Positions 37,701-46,821 of a stretch of DNA of 60,000 nt are shown piece after piece (the stretch's first letter is position 1; every line of letters begins with the position of its first letter). The position numbers were made by a program, and so were the translations under genes. The notes beneath the pieces were generated by a model that worked only from the letters and a program-made list of their open reading frames with translations, did no database searches and was not told where the DNA came from. Origin of the DNA: Hydractinia symbiolongicarpus (taxonomy: Eukaryota; Cnidaria; Hydrozoa; Anthoathecata; Hydractiniidae); contig NC_079885.1 of assembly GCF_029227915.1 (NCBI RefSeq), positions 21,031,001-21,091,000 on the forward strand, given 5' to 3'.

Positions 37701-37921
37701 GATTGGTTCAAACAAGCAGCGTGAGTGGTTTCCCAGCATGTATCACAAATGAATCGTCTTTGATTGCATTTAACACATTTCTCACAGATTGAACAAGATG
37801 GAGCTTTCAATCCGCGTTGGAGTGCGGGACCAGGATTGCTTTCAACATCGCCACTCATTACAAGTTGTTGCGTGGCACAATGGTTAGCATAATACAATAC
37901 ACGAGATTTACATCTTTTCAC
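34721..37921 (-). CDS. Non-LTR retrotransposon polyprotein: 2A, PHD-like finger, AP-endonuclease, reverse transcriptase
   Basis: The 1,066-codon ORF has no internal stop. Residues 24-32 are GDVESNPGP, a canonical 2A sequence at which ribosomes skip a peptide bond. Residues 43-91 hold Cys/His pairs of a PHD-like zinc finger (CSICEKCVKC, ICDTCW, HAAC, WTCSDC). The endonuclease spans about 131-350 with LNTQS, SETW, TGDFNID (276-282), SLIDH (316-320) and SDHD (341-344). The reverse transcriptase spans about 570-830 with FRPISILP, QSGFRKGHS, ADYSKAFD, YGVPQGSILGP and the catalytic YADD (783-786). The stretch before the 2A has no in-frame ATG; the codon at 37,921 is GTG. An ATG at 37,932-37,930 is out of frame through a stop four codons later, suggesting a one-base loss in an A run near the start. 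Otherwise the copy looks young. Confidence 0.92.
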   Translation of the reverse strand: MKRCKSRVLYYANHCATQQLVMSGDVESNPGPALQRGLKAPSCSICEKCVKCNQRRFICDTCWETTHAACLNQSNLVLNGRIPKYWTCSDCHFTVLPFSNVRDVCALYSSILSDGGEYEELITIPSNPKHTKICHLNTQSLPSTFDEFSYMLECHKFDIITLSETWLKNNQVLIDYVNIPGYQFEYKNRTDKRGGGVGMYIKDELIYKTRDDITKLDNSIEHVWIEVKGRNKNYSYLVGTFYQPSSIEREKKDWLERFDILLRHITAKWDGIIIITGDFNIDLLQGDKSTIELYQDTLMTYDLKQHITKPTRKSTSLIDHVISNIPEKVVSENVLLCDEISDHDAPHIVMNIKKDKFEKRYKFIRDEKQLNIDEYISDIEKIPFSLIDTFDDPEDQLYVMNELILSCINSHAPLKRCKFTRPPAPWMKDPSIVSSKLKLDELRSELKSCDDREAKHEYVETRNKLKKAIKHSRRTFYQKALSSNRSKEVWKTIRTIIKPQFKQIRQNPDTINDYFNSIAIKLSNTNELNISPTMNDEAVPAMDLFDLRHATQEDVLKHLNSLRSDCSTGGDNIPAKFIKPVAAQLSPVLTKILNNCIDANVFPTCWKKSRICPVPKVPGASQLEDFRPISILPVLSKVYEKVILSQICDFIDRYNIYASTQSGFRKGHSCITILLKLKDDILKAMQRGEVTLSVSADYSKAFDTVKYDVLINKLKKLQMSPAFINLISNYLSNRQQFVQIDDKKSDTLLIKYGVPQGSILGPILFNIYVSDLSLNSSCNSIQYADDTNLYIHFKLKEMDIATAKLQSDINQITTWSKINNLMFNSIKTKSIMYSTSQLSCINNLNFSNLFKFHSNGAEIERVSSLKILGITFDEHMTWSTHVNNIIRSSYATISTLKRLKRLAPFHVRKNLAEALILSKIDYGNLVYNNIPQYQMKRLQRVLNVAASFVLQRYASTNDVLVILKWLPVQERVNLSMLKLAHKVLYDECSPEYLTLKWYKNGRSLRSDAENKNKLQSDTFRKTFMDCSSALFNDLPGNIRSVVNHKEFIKKVKLFLHDSALCKLLSK

Positions 37922-38266
37922 TTTTCCGCCATTAGGGGTTTGCGATATAGTATGCTGTTAATCAGTGATAGCAAAATCTGACCCATCGCGATAATTAAAT
38001 ATCAATAGAACTAAAATAATCTGAAAACACTTGAACTCCATCGTAGATGATTTGTTGCGTGAAGAAAATTATGACAAACTTTTTCATTTACGTTATTTTA
38101 CTTTCCATGAGTCAAAAACTGTAATTCTGTAGACAACCAACGATCATAAACCCACTGAATAATAATATCAAATACCAACTAAATCAATATTAATAGCTGC
38201 AAGTTCGTGAGTGATTAAATAAGTAATATCGTATCAAAGAACACAAGTAAATCCAGCTCTTGTAAA

Positions 38267-38298
38267 AAACACGTCCGACCTCAAACACGTCCGACCTC
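38267..38298. repeat. Duplicated AACACGTCCGACCTC motif at the CR1-like 5' end
   Basis: Two copies of AACACGTCCGACCTC lie side by side about 350 bp upstream of the ORF in minus-strand sense. Short 5' repeats often mark the promoter or start of a non-LTR element; that role here is inferred. Confidence 0.6.
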
Positions 38299-38792
38299 TC
38301 GCAAACAATATAAACAAAGAGTTTACAGAGGGTTTTAAAACTGATTTTGTTCACAAAAAAATTCTGTCAATCCGCCAATAAGAATTTTTTTTTATATTTT
38401 GCTCTTTAAATATAAAAAATGCTCTCTTAGTATATCATATATCTATCTTCTCCTAGAAAACCAAATTTAAGATATGTTTCATTGTAATTACATACATTTC
38501 ATTACACAGCTATTTTTTATTCACTTGACCTATAGCATTAATAAAAAGATCCTTTGATACTCAAACTTAATTGACTCCTTTAAAGGGGTTGTTTTGAACA
38601 TAGTTCGAAATGAGTAACAAGAAGGATTCATTAATCATGACAACTTAAAAGAAGTCATTTGAGCACTCATTTTGACTCCTTTAATGTGCTCTTAATGAGT
38701 CCCTAAAGGAGGTTTCCATAGGCACCGTAAAAAAAACCTTTTTAAGTTTCATTTGACTCTTCTAAACTTATCAGTGTGGATATTTCCACGGG

Positions 38793-38860
38793 TGTGCACG
38801 AGAAAAATAATCATGTTGCGGAAACTCGAAATGCGACATATAAAGGAAGCGCGAACCCGT
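38793..38860. repeat. Dispersed repeat copy flanking the 32.8-38.8 kb composite, right
   Basis: Direct-orientation relative of 32,776-32,842. It continues rightward into a GTCTGTCCGTCCGTCCGTTC simple repeat (38,904-38,926). Confidence 0.7.
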
Positions 38861-38929
38861 TGGTTTACGGACTACTGACTAGTCCCGGCTTATAATGTTT
38901 GTCGTCTGTCCGTCCGTCCGTTCGTTCAA

Positions 38930-41425
38930 AATTGTAGATGCGAGTTAATGAAAATCGGAGAATCTTGTGCCAGGATGGGATGTGGTCAACAGTATCGCAG
39001 CGAAGTCTCACTTAAAAAACCCAGAGCTTATAACTTCCACAAAAATCCGCATTGCGGGAAAACAATGTTCCCCTCATATTAATTTCAATGTTTACTGTTT
39101 TGGCAAGAGTGCCTTGGCAAGACGTGAAACCAGCATTCAAAACAACAAATTCAACACCAAATTAAAGGGGCTGTTTTTCAAAAGAAGCTTAAAAACATAA
39201 AAATCAGGACGTCTTCTAAATATTTATGCACACAATTGTAGTTTCAATAAGAAAGAATTTGCTTCGTTTTATTATAAGCAATAAAAATATGTAGTTAAAG
39301 GGTGTTGTGTCACTAAAGGCACGGTGTCAGATGCTTGGTTGTAATAGAAAGTGTTCTGAAACAAAATAAAAAAATTGATAAAATGTTTATTTGGTTATTA
39401 TCATCATTATCAATAGTCTGGAAGTTGTATAACCATTCTAATTAAAGTGAAGTAAATTTTATCTGACAGTTTCTATTGGTGGTTCAAGTTTGGGTGATGT
39501 TCAATATATTAACATCTACAATCCCTTAAAAGATATAATTTCAAAGTTCGTCCCCATAGGTAGTTATATAGGGTACTTCTATACTATAATCATGGACAAA
39601 ACGCGTTCATGTAATTTAGACTTGTCAAAGTTCAATTGCCAATTTTGCAGCAGACTTAGGATCTTAGGCTATTTCAAGAATTGTAGTTTATTTGCTTTGA
39701 TCTGAACCGCCAAAATATGTTTATGGATGCTGACGTCAGCAAGTCTATTTTTCTCTTATTTCCGGGCCTTTAAGGGCCTTGACGTAGATTATACCGTAGA
39801 GAAAACGTGCTAAAAAGTGAGTCAAGCGCAATTTAAGCACTGATTACCTGACTTTCGCATCTGAAAAGGCAGCAATTTTCACGGGCCACGAGTTAATACT
39901 TTTCGCAAAGCTACAAAAAGGCGAAAGTGCCATTGTGTCAATATGTCAAGTGACAGATTGTGTCAGATCAAATATTTTTTCGTGCCGAGTTTAATTAGGT
40001 CGTAACAAGGTAAAGAGTGATCAAATAAAAAGCAACAGTGCGCACACAATGTGTCGAGAGTTATCTGGCATTTGAAACTAACTTGGCATAATATATTGGT
40101 TTATATAAATGTTTCATAGGACATAGCACGCAATCTCATTTACAATATTTATGGTCTTTTTGCGCTGACCCTTAATAATGTGCTTACCATTTTTGCTTAG
40201 AACCTTAGAGTTACTTTCGATGTACAGTTTAAAGAAACTCTAGCGAGCATCAGGAATGGTGTTGCTCTGAGAACAAGAACTACAAACATATTAGTGAGTG
40301 CGCTGATTCGATGTACAAAGAAACGGTTTAAGACGTGAACGCGAGATGTTTATTCATTATTTAAAACACAAGCTAAAACAATGGGTGAAGAAATTCTAGT
40401 GTAGCTAATGTTTCGCGACGCACAAACGAGTAATGTAACATTGCTGAACAGGAAATAGAAGTTATTGTGGTCCTGTTACTTTTTGTTCGCACGATTTGCA
40501 CTAAAAATTAATAAATAGAGCTTATTATCACCCGATCTTGGATGCAAAGGCAACTTGCTTACGACAAATAAAGTCTCTTTTATGATGAGTAAGGGAAAGC
40601 AAACGAACAAGGCTAGACGTAGCTAACATAACAAAAGATTCCTATATCAGCGATGCATGCTCTTTGACAATCAAAAGCAAATGTTATTTAATTTTGTGTT
40701 GATTTTTATCGTCAACTAGTCAATGGTTTGTTTATCTTTTTCTGTATACACTCTCCTCTCGCAATCTCATTAGAGGGTTCAAGTTTGTAGGAAAATCATG
40801 ATCCAATATATTTACAAAGCTCTTGTTTATATTACGGGCTTATAACATTGTATATGGACTGTCTGGGAAAAGTGTGATAAGAAAACTCAATTTACTAATT
40901 ATTCTTATAATAAAAGTAAAAAACAAAACGGACACAGTACACAAATACAAAAGCTAACTAACAACAAGTCATTCATTTATGCTAATACTTTTGTGGCATA
41001 CTGTATCAATTAAGAACAAGGAAACGAACTAAGAGTTCCTCACAAACATACCTAAGCGATTTAAGACCTTGTTCGTTAAAAGCTGAAATGATCTTAAAGA
41101 ATGTTTTAAACAGAATAAATAAAACCAATATGTTTTTCACTTCAGTACACAATAGGCACGTGCTTAAGAAAAATTAATTACCCGTGACTTTTGTGTAATA
41201 AAAATTTAAATCAATTTGGAAAGCACATAAAAAACAGAATAAAAATAAAAGTTTAGCAAAAGTGATAGGTTACCGCGGCTGTTTCTCTAGAAAAAACAAC
41301 ACATCCCCTTTGCCTGTTACAGACACACGAAACTGGCGTATTATCATATATATCATCATTATTTTTTCTTATTTTTTTTGTTGAAAAAAGGTCATAAATA
41401 ACACAGTTTCACAGTTTTAAACATT
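38930..41425. other. Gene-free stretch
   Basis: No exon with family support was found. The short ORFs at 38,967-39,200 and 39,490-39,705 have no splice or homology signal that I can recognise. Slightly less AT-rich than average around 39,750-40,050. Confidence 0.35.
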
Positions 41426-41430
41426 TACAC

Positions 41431-41436
41431 TTTATT
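41431..41436 (-). promoter_or_regulatory. Candidate poly(A) signal of the glutamine-synthetase-like gene
   Basis: AATAAA on the minus strand, about 195 bases after the stop codon at 41,629. It is a plausible 3' end signal, but such hexamers are frequent by chance in this AT-rich DNA. Confidence 0.4.
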
Positions 41437-41628
41437 TGCACTGTCAGTTACCACAGTTTCGGCTACTTGCAGATGGAGAATAAAGAACAACAATTGCGTG
41501 GTAATATCGAGATTTTGAAAGCCTACCAAGGAACGGCTGATAATAGGTTTTAAGTATTTTAGACTGAAACTTTTTGTTTTCCAGACCATAGTGAAAAAAT
41601 AGTGTAGTCTAGTTTATCTAGAAGTTCT

Positions 41629-42981
41629 TTAAATCAATTCACTGTAGCGCTCTCTATACTGTGCCCCTAAATCTTTATCTTGTTCGAATTCTTTTGAAAT
41701 TAAAATTTCCTTCTTCTTCATTGCGATAAAAAACTTCATAAAATCTTCTCCAAATTCTTTCTTGAATAATTCGTCTCCGCGGAAATGATCCAATGCATCA
41801 TTCAAGGATTGCGGAAGTTGCTCTATTTCACTACCACCAATTTCGTTATTACCAGTACAAGGACCAAATGGCAATTTCAACTTCCGTCTAATACCGTCCA
41901 TACCAGCCATGATAGTTCCCGCCATAATAAGGTAAGGATTCACTGCTGCACCCGGCATTCTGTTCTCAATGTATGTTTGAGATGCGCTGTAGTTTTTAAC
42001 TCGGTAGGTAACCGTCCGATTATCATAGCCCCATGCAAGGTTACAGGGTGAAAATGCCCCTGGTGTCAACCTCTGAAAGCAGTTTGGTGTGGGACATGCT
42101 AATGCTATAAGCGATTTCGAATGACAAATTAACCCAGCAAGCCATTGTTCTGCTAATTTAGAAAGTTTGTTGGGACTTTCCAAATTGGAAAATAGATTCT
42201 TTGTACTGTTCATACTCCATATGGAGTGATTAAAATGACCAGAGGATCCGCTACCTGAAAGAAACGGCTTAGACAAAAACGTTGCTAAGTAACCATGCTT
42301 ACTAGCAATTTCTTTAACAAGATGTCGAAACCTGAAAGCAGTATCTGCGCAAGAGATTCCAAACGTAGGGGCTAATGTTAGCTCTTGCTGACCAGGTGAT
42401 AACTCTGTATGAAATGTTTCTGACCTGATACCCATTTTCCTCAAATTTTGCATTAAATCACTGACCATTCCTTCGTACTTTGAATTTTCAGATGTAACAC
42501 AATATGCTGCAGTATCGCTGATGGCTTTCTTAGTTGTCTGATTTAGCAGATAATACTCGAACTCAAAAGCACCATAGAACTCAAAGCCCATTTCTTCCAA
42601 CTTCTTTATTTGCTTCTTGCAGACTACTCTGGGACTAATTGGAAACACTGGACTGCTTCTGTCATTACTGTTGAGGCGAAAATCCACTAAAACGGAAGCA
42701 GAGTTTTTTAACCACGGTAGAATTTTAAATGTCTCTACATCGGGATACAAAAACCCGTTCGAGTACTCATTATTTTCCTCGGGAATATCTGTATTTTTTA
42801 CAAGTTCACCGTCGGTGGTTAAAGACAATATCGATGTGCATAGAGGAACTCCCTCTTCCACTTTTTTCAAGAAGTATTCTGCCTCTAAAATAATTCCTCT
42901 GGATAAGCCATTTAGATCTTCCAATTCAACACGAACAAGCTCGACAGTCCTATCTTTAATATATCTTCTGATCTTTTCCAT
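41629..42981 (-). CDS. Lengsin / glutamine synthetase I-like protein
   Basis: A single open exon of 450 codons covers the whole glutamine-synthetase fold: an N-terminal beta-grasp part (about 1-110) and the catalytic barrel (about 120-450). Recognisable family motifs are FHTELSPGQQELTLAP, GSGSSGHFNHSIW (substrate/nucleotide His), AWGYDNRTVTYRV (Arg loop) and ENRMPGAAVNPYLIMAGTIM. This is the type I-like animal lineage that includes lengsin (LGSN), whose vertebrate member is a lens protein without synthetase activity. Several metal/ATP positions of bacterial enzymes remain here, so activity cannot be decided by eye. The start is ATG at 42,981; a longer frame exists only through a GTG codon. 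An acceptor-like TTTAAG ends at 42,996, 15 bases upstream, suggesting a 5'UTR intron or a trans-splice site. Confidence 0.88.
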   Translation of the reverse strand: MEKIRRYIKDRTVELVRVELEDLNGLSRGIILEAEYFLKKVEEGVPLCTSILSLTTDGELVKNTDIPEENNEYSNGFLYPDVETFKILPWLKNSASVLVDFRLNSNDRSSPVFPISPRVVCKKQIKKLEEMGFEFYGAFEFEYYLLNQTTKKAISDTAAYCVTSENSKYEGMVSDLMQNLRKMGIRSETFHTELSPGQQELTLAPTFGISCADTAFRFRHLVKEIASKHGYLATFLSKPFLSGSGSSGHFNHSIWSMNSTKNLFSNLESPNKLSKLAEQWLAGLICHSKSLIALACPTPNCFQRLTPGAFSPCNLAWGYDNRTVTYRVKNYSASQTYIENRMPGAAVNPYLIMAGTIMAGMDGIRRKLKLPFGPCTGNNEIGGSEIEQLPQSLNDALDHFRGDELFKKEFGEDFMKFFIAMKKKEILISKEFEQDKDLGAQYRERYSELI

Positions 42982-42999
42982 TGTATCCCCCAACACTTA

Positions 43000-44756
43000 A
43001 ATTACAAGCAAATAACACAGAACTAGCATATACGCTTAGGGAATATAAAAAAATTACATTTCCGTATGCACTATAATAACTATAATAAATTTTCTTGCCA
43101 ACTAATTGTTTATTAAAATGTAAAAGGCTTGGGTTACACGACCTAAACCAGATTTTTAAGGAATTAAAAAACATCGTTCGTGAAGGAACTATAATGGACT
43201 TAAGGCTGTTTTCTACTTTAATAACAATTTTGAATTTTATGGGACGGACAATTAAAGAACAAAGGAGGATATATTCTTCCCAACGTTTTAAAGGGTCTAC
43301 AAAACAGACGAATATTTTTTTACCTTAATGAATTACACAGTCGAGCTAAATTTATAAGCACTTAGGACAAAAACAACATTTAAAATCGTCTTAAATATGA
43401 CATTGGACATTCAAATATAACAAAATATGACAGAAAAGTTTCCTACGTGTATTTCATATTTATAATTTACTTTAATATAATTTAATTTAATGTAATATAA
43501 GCACTTACCATGCCATTCAATGAGCTATCTATAGTAGCATTTTATCCCAAATATTATTGCTCCTTGTGTTGTTTTTGTTTCTTTGTCAAAACAAACTTTC
43601 GATTTGGTGATGTTTGCTATATTTTAAAGATCGTAGCTTATTTTACAGCAAAAAAAATACGAAAAAAAATATTTCTTTTTTTAGAAAATAGCAATAATTT
43701 TTTTATTTACGTGATGTAAACATGCTAAGTACGCATGCTCGGAATATTTTCAGCTCTATTTCGTTCTGCGAAAAATCTTCTTGAAGTGAAAAACATTATT
43801 TCCAGAACATTTCTATACTACAGTCTTTTTTCGAAGTAAACAAAACCTACTTTATCAAAATAAGCAAATTGCATTTCTATACAAAAGTCATAAAGTACTC
43901 AAGTATTTACGACAAAGCATTTATCTGTCATAAAGATCCTCTAATTTGTTGCAAATATTACATGGAAATTCTATTCTTCATTATTCTCCTTAATCATCTT
44001 TGTCAATTATAATCACATTTCTTACGCTTTTACTTTTCTGGTTTTAAATACTTTCCAAACGTCCGCATATTTCACTACCGTTGCCTCTCCTGTAGGCCGA
44101 AGAAACTTTACTTTTTGCAGGTTGTGGGGCAAGTAAGGATAAATATGAGGTATTTTTCACATTCCGAAACTACTAAAAAGAACATTTTCGTAATGCTGAA
44201 GCATGTAATGCTATTAAATGTACATGTATTCTATTTAAATCGGTTCTCCTCCGCCAAAAACCTTCACAAAACTTTTAAACTTAACACAAAACTTATAAAA
44301 CGCAAAGCACACGACTGTGTAACACCATCTTAAACGTCACCTCAAAACTCGCTTATTAAATAATTAAAATTACAGCTTGAAGCGCTTTTTCGTTTGTTTT
44401 CAGATATGCAATAAGTAATTACGGTATTTTAATAAAGCAGAAACAACATTGGCATTCAATATAGTTTAACCAGTTTCTAATCTGGTTAAGTTTTAATCAA
44501 AGAGCCTTTAATACGAATCCTTTTTCGGAAAAAGGTAACAACGCGTAACAATTCATTTAGATCAAAGATGTAAGTTATAGTGATGCTTTCCCGCGTCAAT
44601 TTACCGTCGCTACCGGTAGAGAACGGCGACCAAAATTGCGACTTCAATCTAGAAGCGCAGTAAAAGAAGTAAGAAGAAACACTAGCAAGCATTTGAATAA
44701 ATATTAAAGTGCAACATGTCTATGTAGAAACCATGCCCACACAATCATGAACAAAG
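43000..44756. other. Gene-free stretch upstream of the glutamine-synthetase-like gene
   Basis: AT-rich, no exon recognised. It presumably includes the promoter and any 5'UTR exon of the minus-strand gene at 42,981, but neither can be located. Confidence 0.35.
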
Positions 44757-44758
44757 TA

Positions 44759-45300
44759 TAGTGAAACCTCTCTATAGCGGACACCATCGGGACCTCAAAA
44801 GAAGTATCCGCTATAGAGAGGTTTCCGTTACATAGAAGTTCTTCCCAAAATTAGCTCAAATTTCTTTTTAAAAACCATCCCGGCGTATTGAAATCGACTG
44901 TAAGGTGTATCAAGAGACTGGTTTTGGGAGAAGAAAGGCAGTGAAGACAATATATTGAAGTTATGCTACTTTTCCTTGCCAAATTTTATTAACGTCGCTT
45001 CTTCCTTCAACATTGGACCATCAGGAAATAAATTTGCGCTCAAGCATTTTTTATGCCACGCAATTTGAATTTCATTAATCAAGTGGTATTGTCCGTGTCT
45101 CATTTTGCAATTTCCTTTGAATTCTTGCATTCCTTAAGATATTTGAGACACAAATCTTCCAAATCTCGAAATGTTCCGCAATTACTCGACATCCCGTTTT
45201 TTGATTGTTGTTTGTGTAAGCGATGACCTTCATCTTTTTAAACGTCAAGTTTTTTCGTTTCAGACGAACAGAGAGTTGAAACTTTGAGCACGACATCTTT
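44759..45300 (-). mobile_element. Truncated pogo/Tigger-type element
   Basis: The left end reads TAGTGAAACCTCTCTATAGC followed by GGACACC, the usual Tigger-type end. An inverted partial copy (GTATCCGCTATAGAGAGG at 44,804-44,821) follows at once. The minus-strand remnant at 45,296-45,075 encodes the DNA-binding N-terminus of the transposase. The catalytic DDE part and the opposite TIR are missing, so the copy has a large internal deletion. Confidence 0.65.
45075..45296 (-). pseudogene. Tigger/pogo transposase N-terminal HTH (CENP-B-type), truncated
   Basis: The 73 codons start at ATG 45,296. The stretch LKRKNLTFKKMKVIAYTNNN continues QKTGCRVIAEHFEIWK and then an NILRNARIQRK helix. It matches the CENP-B/Psq-type helix-turn-helix of Tigger-derived proteins (family pattern: KRKxLTL..K..VI, GCR.IAEHF.IGK, .ILKNE). 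The second DNA-binding helix region and the DDE domain are absent, and a stop follows within 15 residues. Confidence 0.7.
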
Positions 45301-45644
45301 GCTTTAACTGCTTACCTCAAAGATTTATTCATTCAAAGTACATGCACATTCGAAGAACCTCATTTAAATCATTCGAACATTCAAAACATTCGAACATCCG
45401 AATATTTCAATGCAATGATTTTAATGACGAATTCCTTCAAAATAATATCCCTAAGGATAAATACAAGTTTTTTTAGACCTCTAAGGATCATGAAAAACAG
45501 TTCAAAGTCCGAGTGTGACAGTTTTGTCAGAGAATATCATGCTTAATTGGATATTCTAAAACCGCTGATTGGTGAGTGTTTGAAATGCGTGAAAGAGCCA
45601 ACCAACGAAGTGCACACAGATGCAGTTGCTGTGGCTCGTGCAAA

Positions 45645-45960
45645 TGTGACGTACGGAGTGTGGTTTCTATACGGAGTAATACTCCGTATGTCTGTTATAC
45701 GGAGTTTGGTTTAGCTATACGGAGTCTGCCAACGAATGTTCTTAAAGTGAAATATTGCAATATATGACTGTTTAAAACTATTTCCGAAAAAAAATAAAAG
45801 TAATCTCTATAATTCTTTATGCTTAGTATACGGAGTAGTGTGACATGCTTACTATACGGGGTATGACATGCTTATACGAAGTTTGCTATACGGAGTGTGA
45901 CAGGCTTAATATACGGAGTGTGACAGGCTTAGTATACGGAGTGTGACATGTTTGGTAGAA
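45645..45960. repeat. TATACGGAGTGTGACA(T/G)GCTTA degenerate minisatellite
   Basis: About ten copies of TATACGGAGT occur in two clusters (45,646-45,730 and 45,829-45,955). In the second cluster the unit settles to about 22 bp, TATACGGAGTGTGACAGGCT followed by TA. One copy at 45,671-45,692 is adjacent to its inverse (ACGGAGTAATACTCCGT), giving a small palindrome. Confidence 0.9.
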
Positions 45961-45964
45961 ATAG

Positions 45965-46815
45965 AATTTGATGTATGTTAATGAGTTAAGGTGGCAGTAA
46001 CCCTTTTAAAAATCGGAATTTTTTTTTACATGATTAGTTACGAAAGATTGTTTATAGACTATATATTCATTTTTCTGATATAACACAGTTGCCACTTTAT
46101 GGCTAAAATACTATTATCTTTCACCAGAAATATTCAGCCTCAACAATTCCTCTTTAAAATAAAATTTATGAATAATTAAGTAGTTCTGCCGAATATAGTT
46201 TAAGTCTACGCGTTTGCAAAATTGTACAGAAAGAAATGACGTAATTATTAAAGAGAAACGTTAATAACAATTAAGATGGCGCATTATGTAGAAATTTAAG
46301 ACGATCTTCCTTATACTACACTGTACGAGCTTTAACTTTCGATAGTATTTTCGTTTTACTTTAAAATTTACAGACATGCTTGATGAACCATGCAGCCATG
46401 ATACGGTGTGCGGAAATCTTTTTATTCGTAATATTTTTCCTTTAACAGTGTTTGATGCAGCAGAGGATGCTAACAAAGAATCTTTTGAAAAAAAAAAATT
46501 TTTTTGTCTACCGTATAGAAATAAATAAATCGGAAAAAAAGAATGCAGGATTAATGTTTGTAAACTCTCATCATATTCGGAAACATAAATTTCGCATATT
46601 TTTAATAAGGACAGATCGCATAGTTTATATTACATTTAACCTTTATTCCAAGCATACAAGAAAAACTATAACTATTTAAGGCAAACACTAATTTCTTGCT
46701 TCACAGTAAAAAAATGTATTTATATGAGTCAATATATTCGTGAGATTTCCCTGATTTCATCGTCTGTGGTGTTGTCATATTTTGTGTACAGTAAACCATG
46801 CTAGACCATCCTAGG
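45965..46815. other. Gene-free stretch downstream of the GPCR gene
   Basis: AT-rich with no exon recognised. It includes the likely 3'UTR of the minus-strand receptor gene. Confidence 0.4.
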
Positions 46816-46821
46816 TGCCCA

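Larger units (their letters stand above)
34381..38298 (-). mobile_element. CR1-like non-LTR retrotransposon, nearly complete
   Basis: The element reads on the minus strand. It has a 5' region with a short duplicated motif (about 38,298-38,267), a 1,066-codon ORF (37,921-34,721), a 3' untranslated region of about 340 bp and a terminal short-repeat tail (ATT/AAT)n at 34,404-34,381. A microsatellite tail rather than poly(A) is typical of CR1/L2-like elements. The tail abuts the Ty3 gag fragment directly, so insertion into that fragment is likely. The 5' limit is approximate, and no target duplication could be read with certainty. Confidence 0.8.
32843..38776. mobile_element. Split TIR element (GACTCC-rich) hosting nested retrotransposons
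   Basis: The left edge reads CACTGATAAATTTAGAAG then AGTCAAATGAAAC. The right edge, reverse-complemented, reads CACTGATAAGTTTAGAAG then AGTCAAATGAAAC. About 200 bp inside each edge is rich in GACTCC/GGAGTC words (32,896-33,030 and 38,573-38,720). These look like the two halves of one inverted-repeat element. Between them lie a Ty3 LTR/gag fragment (to 34,380) and a CR1-like element (34,381 to about 38,300), so the 5.9 kb is best read as nested insertions. Confidence 0.6.

Noticed and set aside
34725-37724. Several plus-strand ORFs of 70-115 codons
   Set aside because: Antisense shadows of the retrotransposon ORF on the minus strand.
40002-40015. AGGTCGTAACAAGGTA resembles the 3' end of small-subunit rRNA
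   Set aside because: Only about 14 bases match and nothing around it resembles rRNA.
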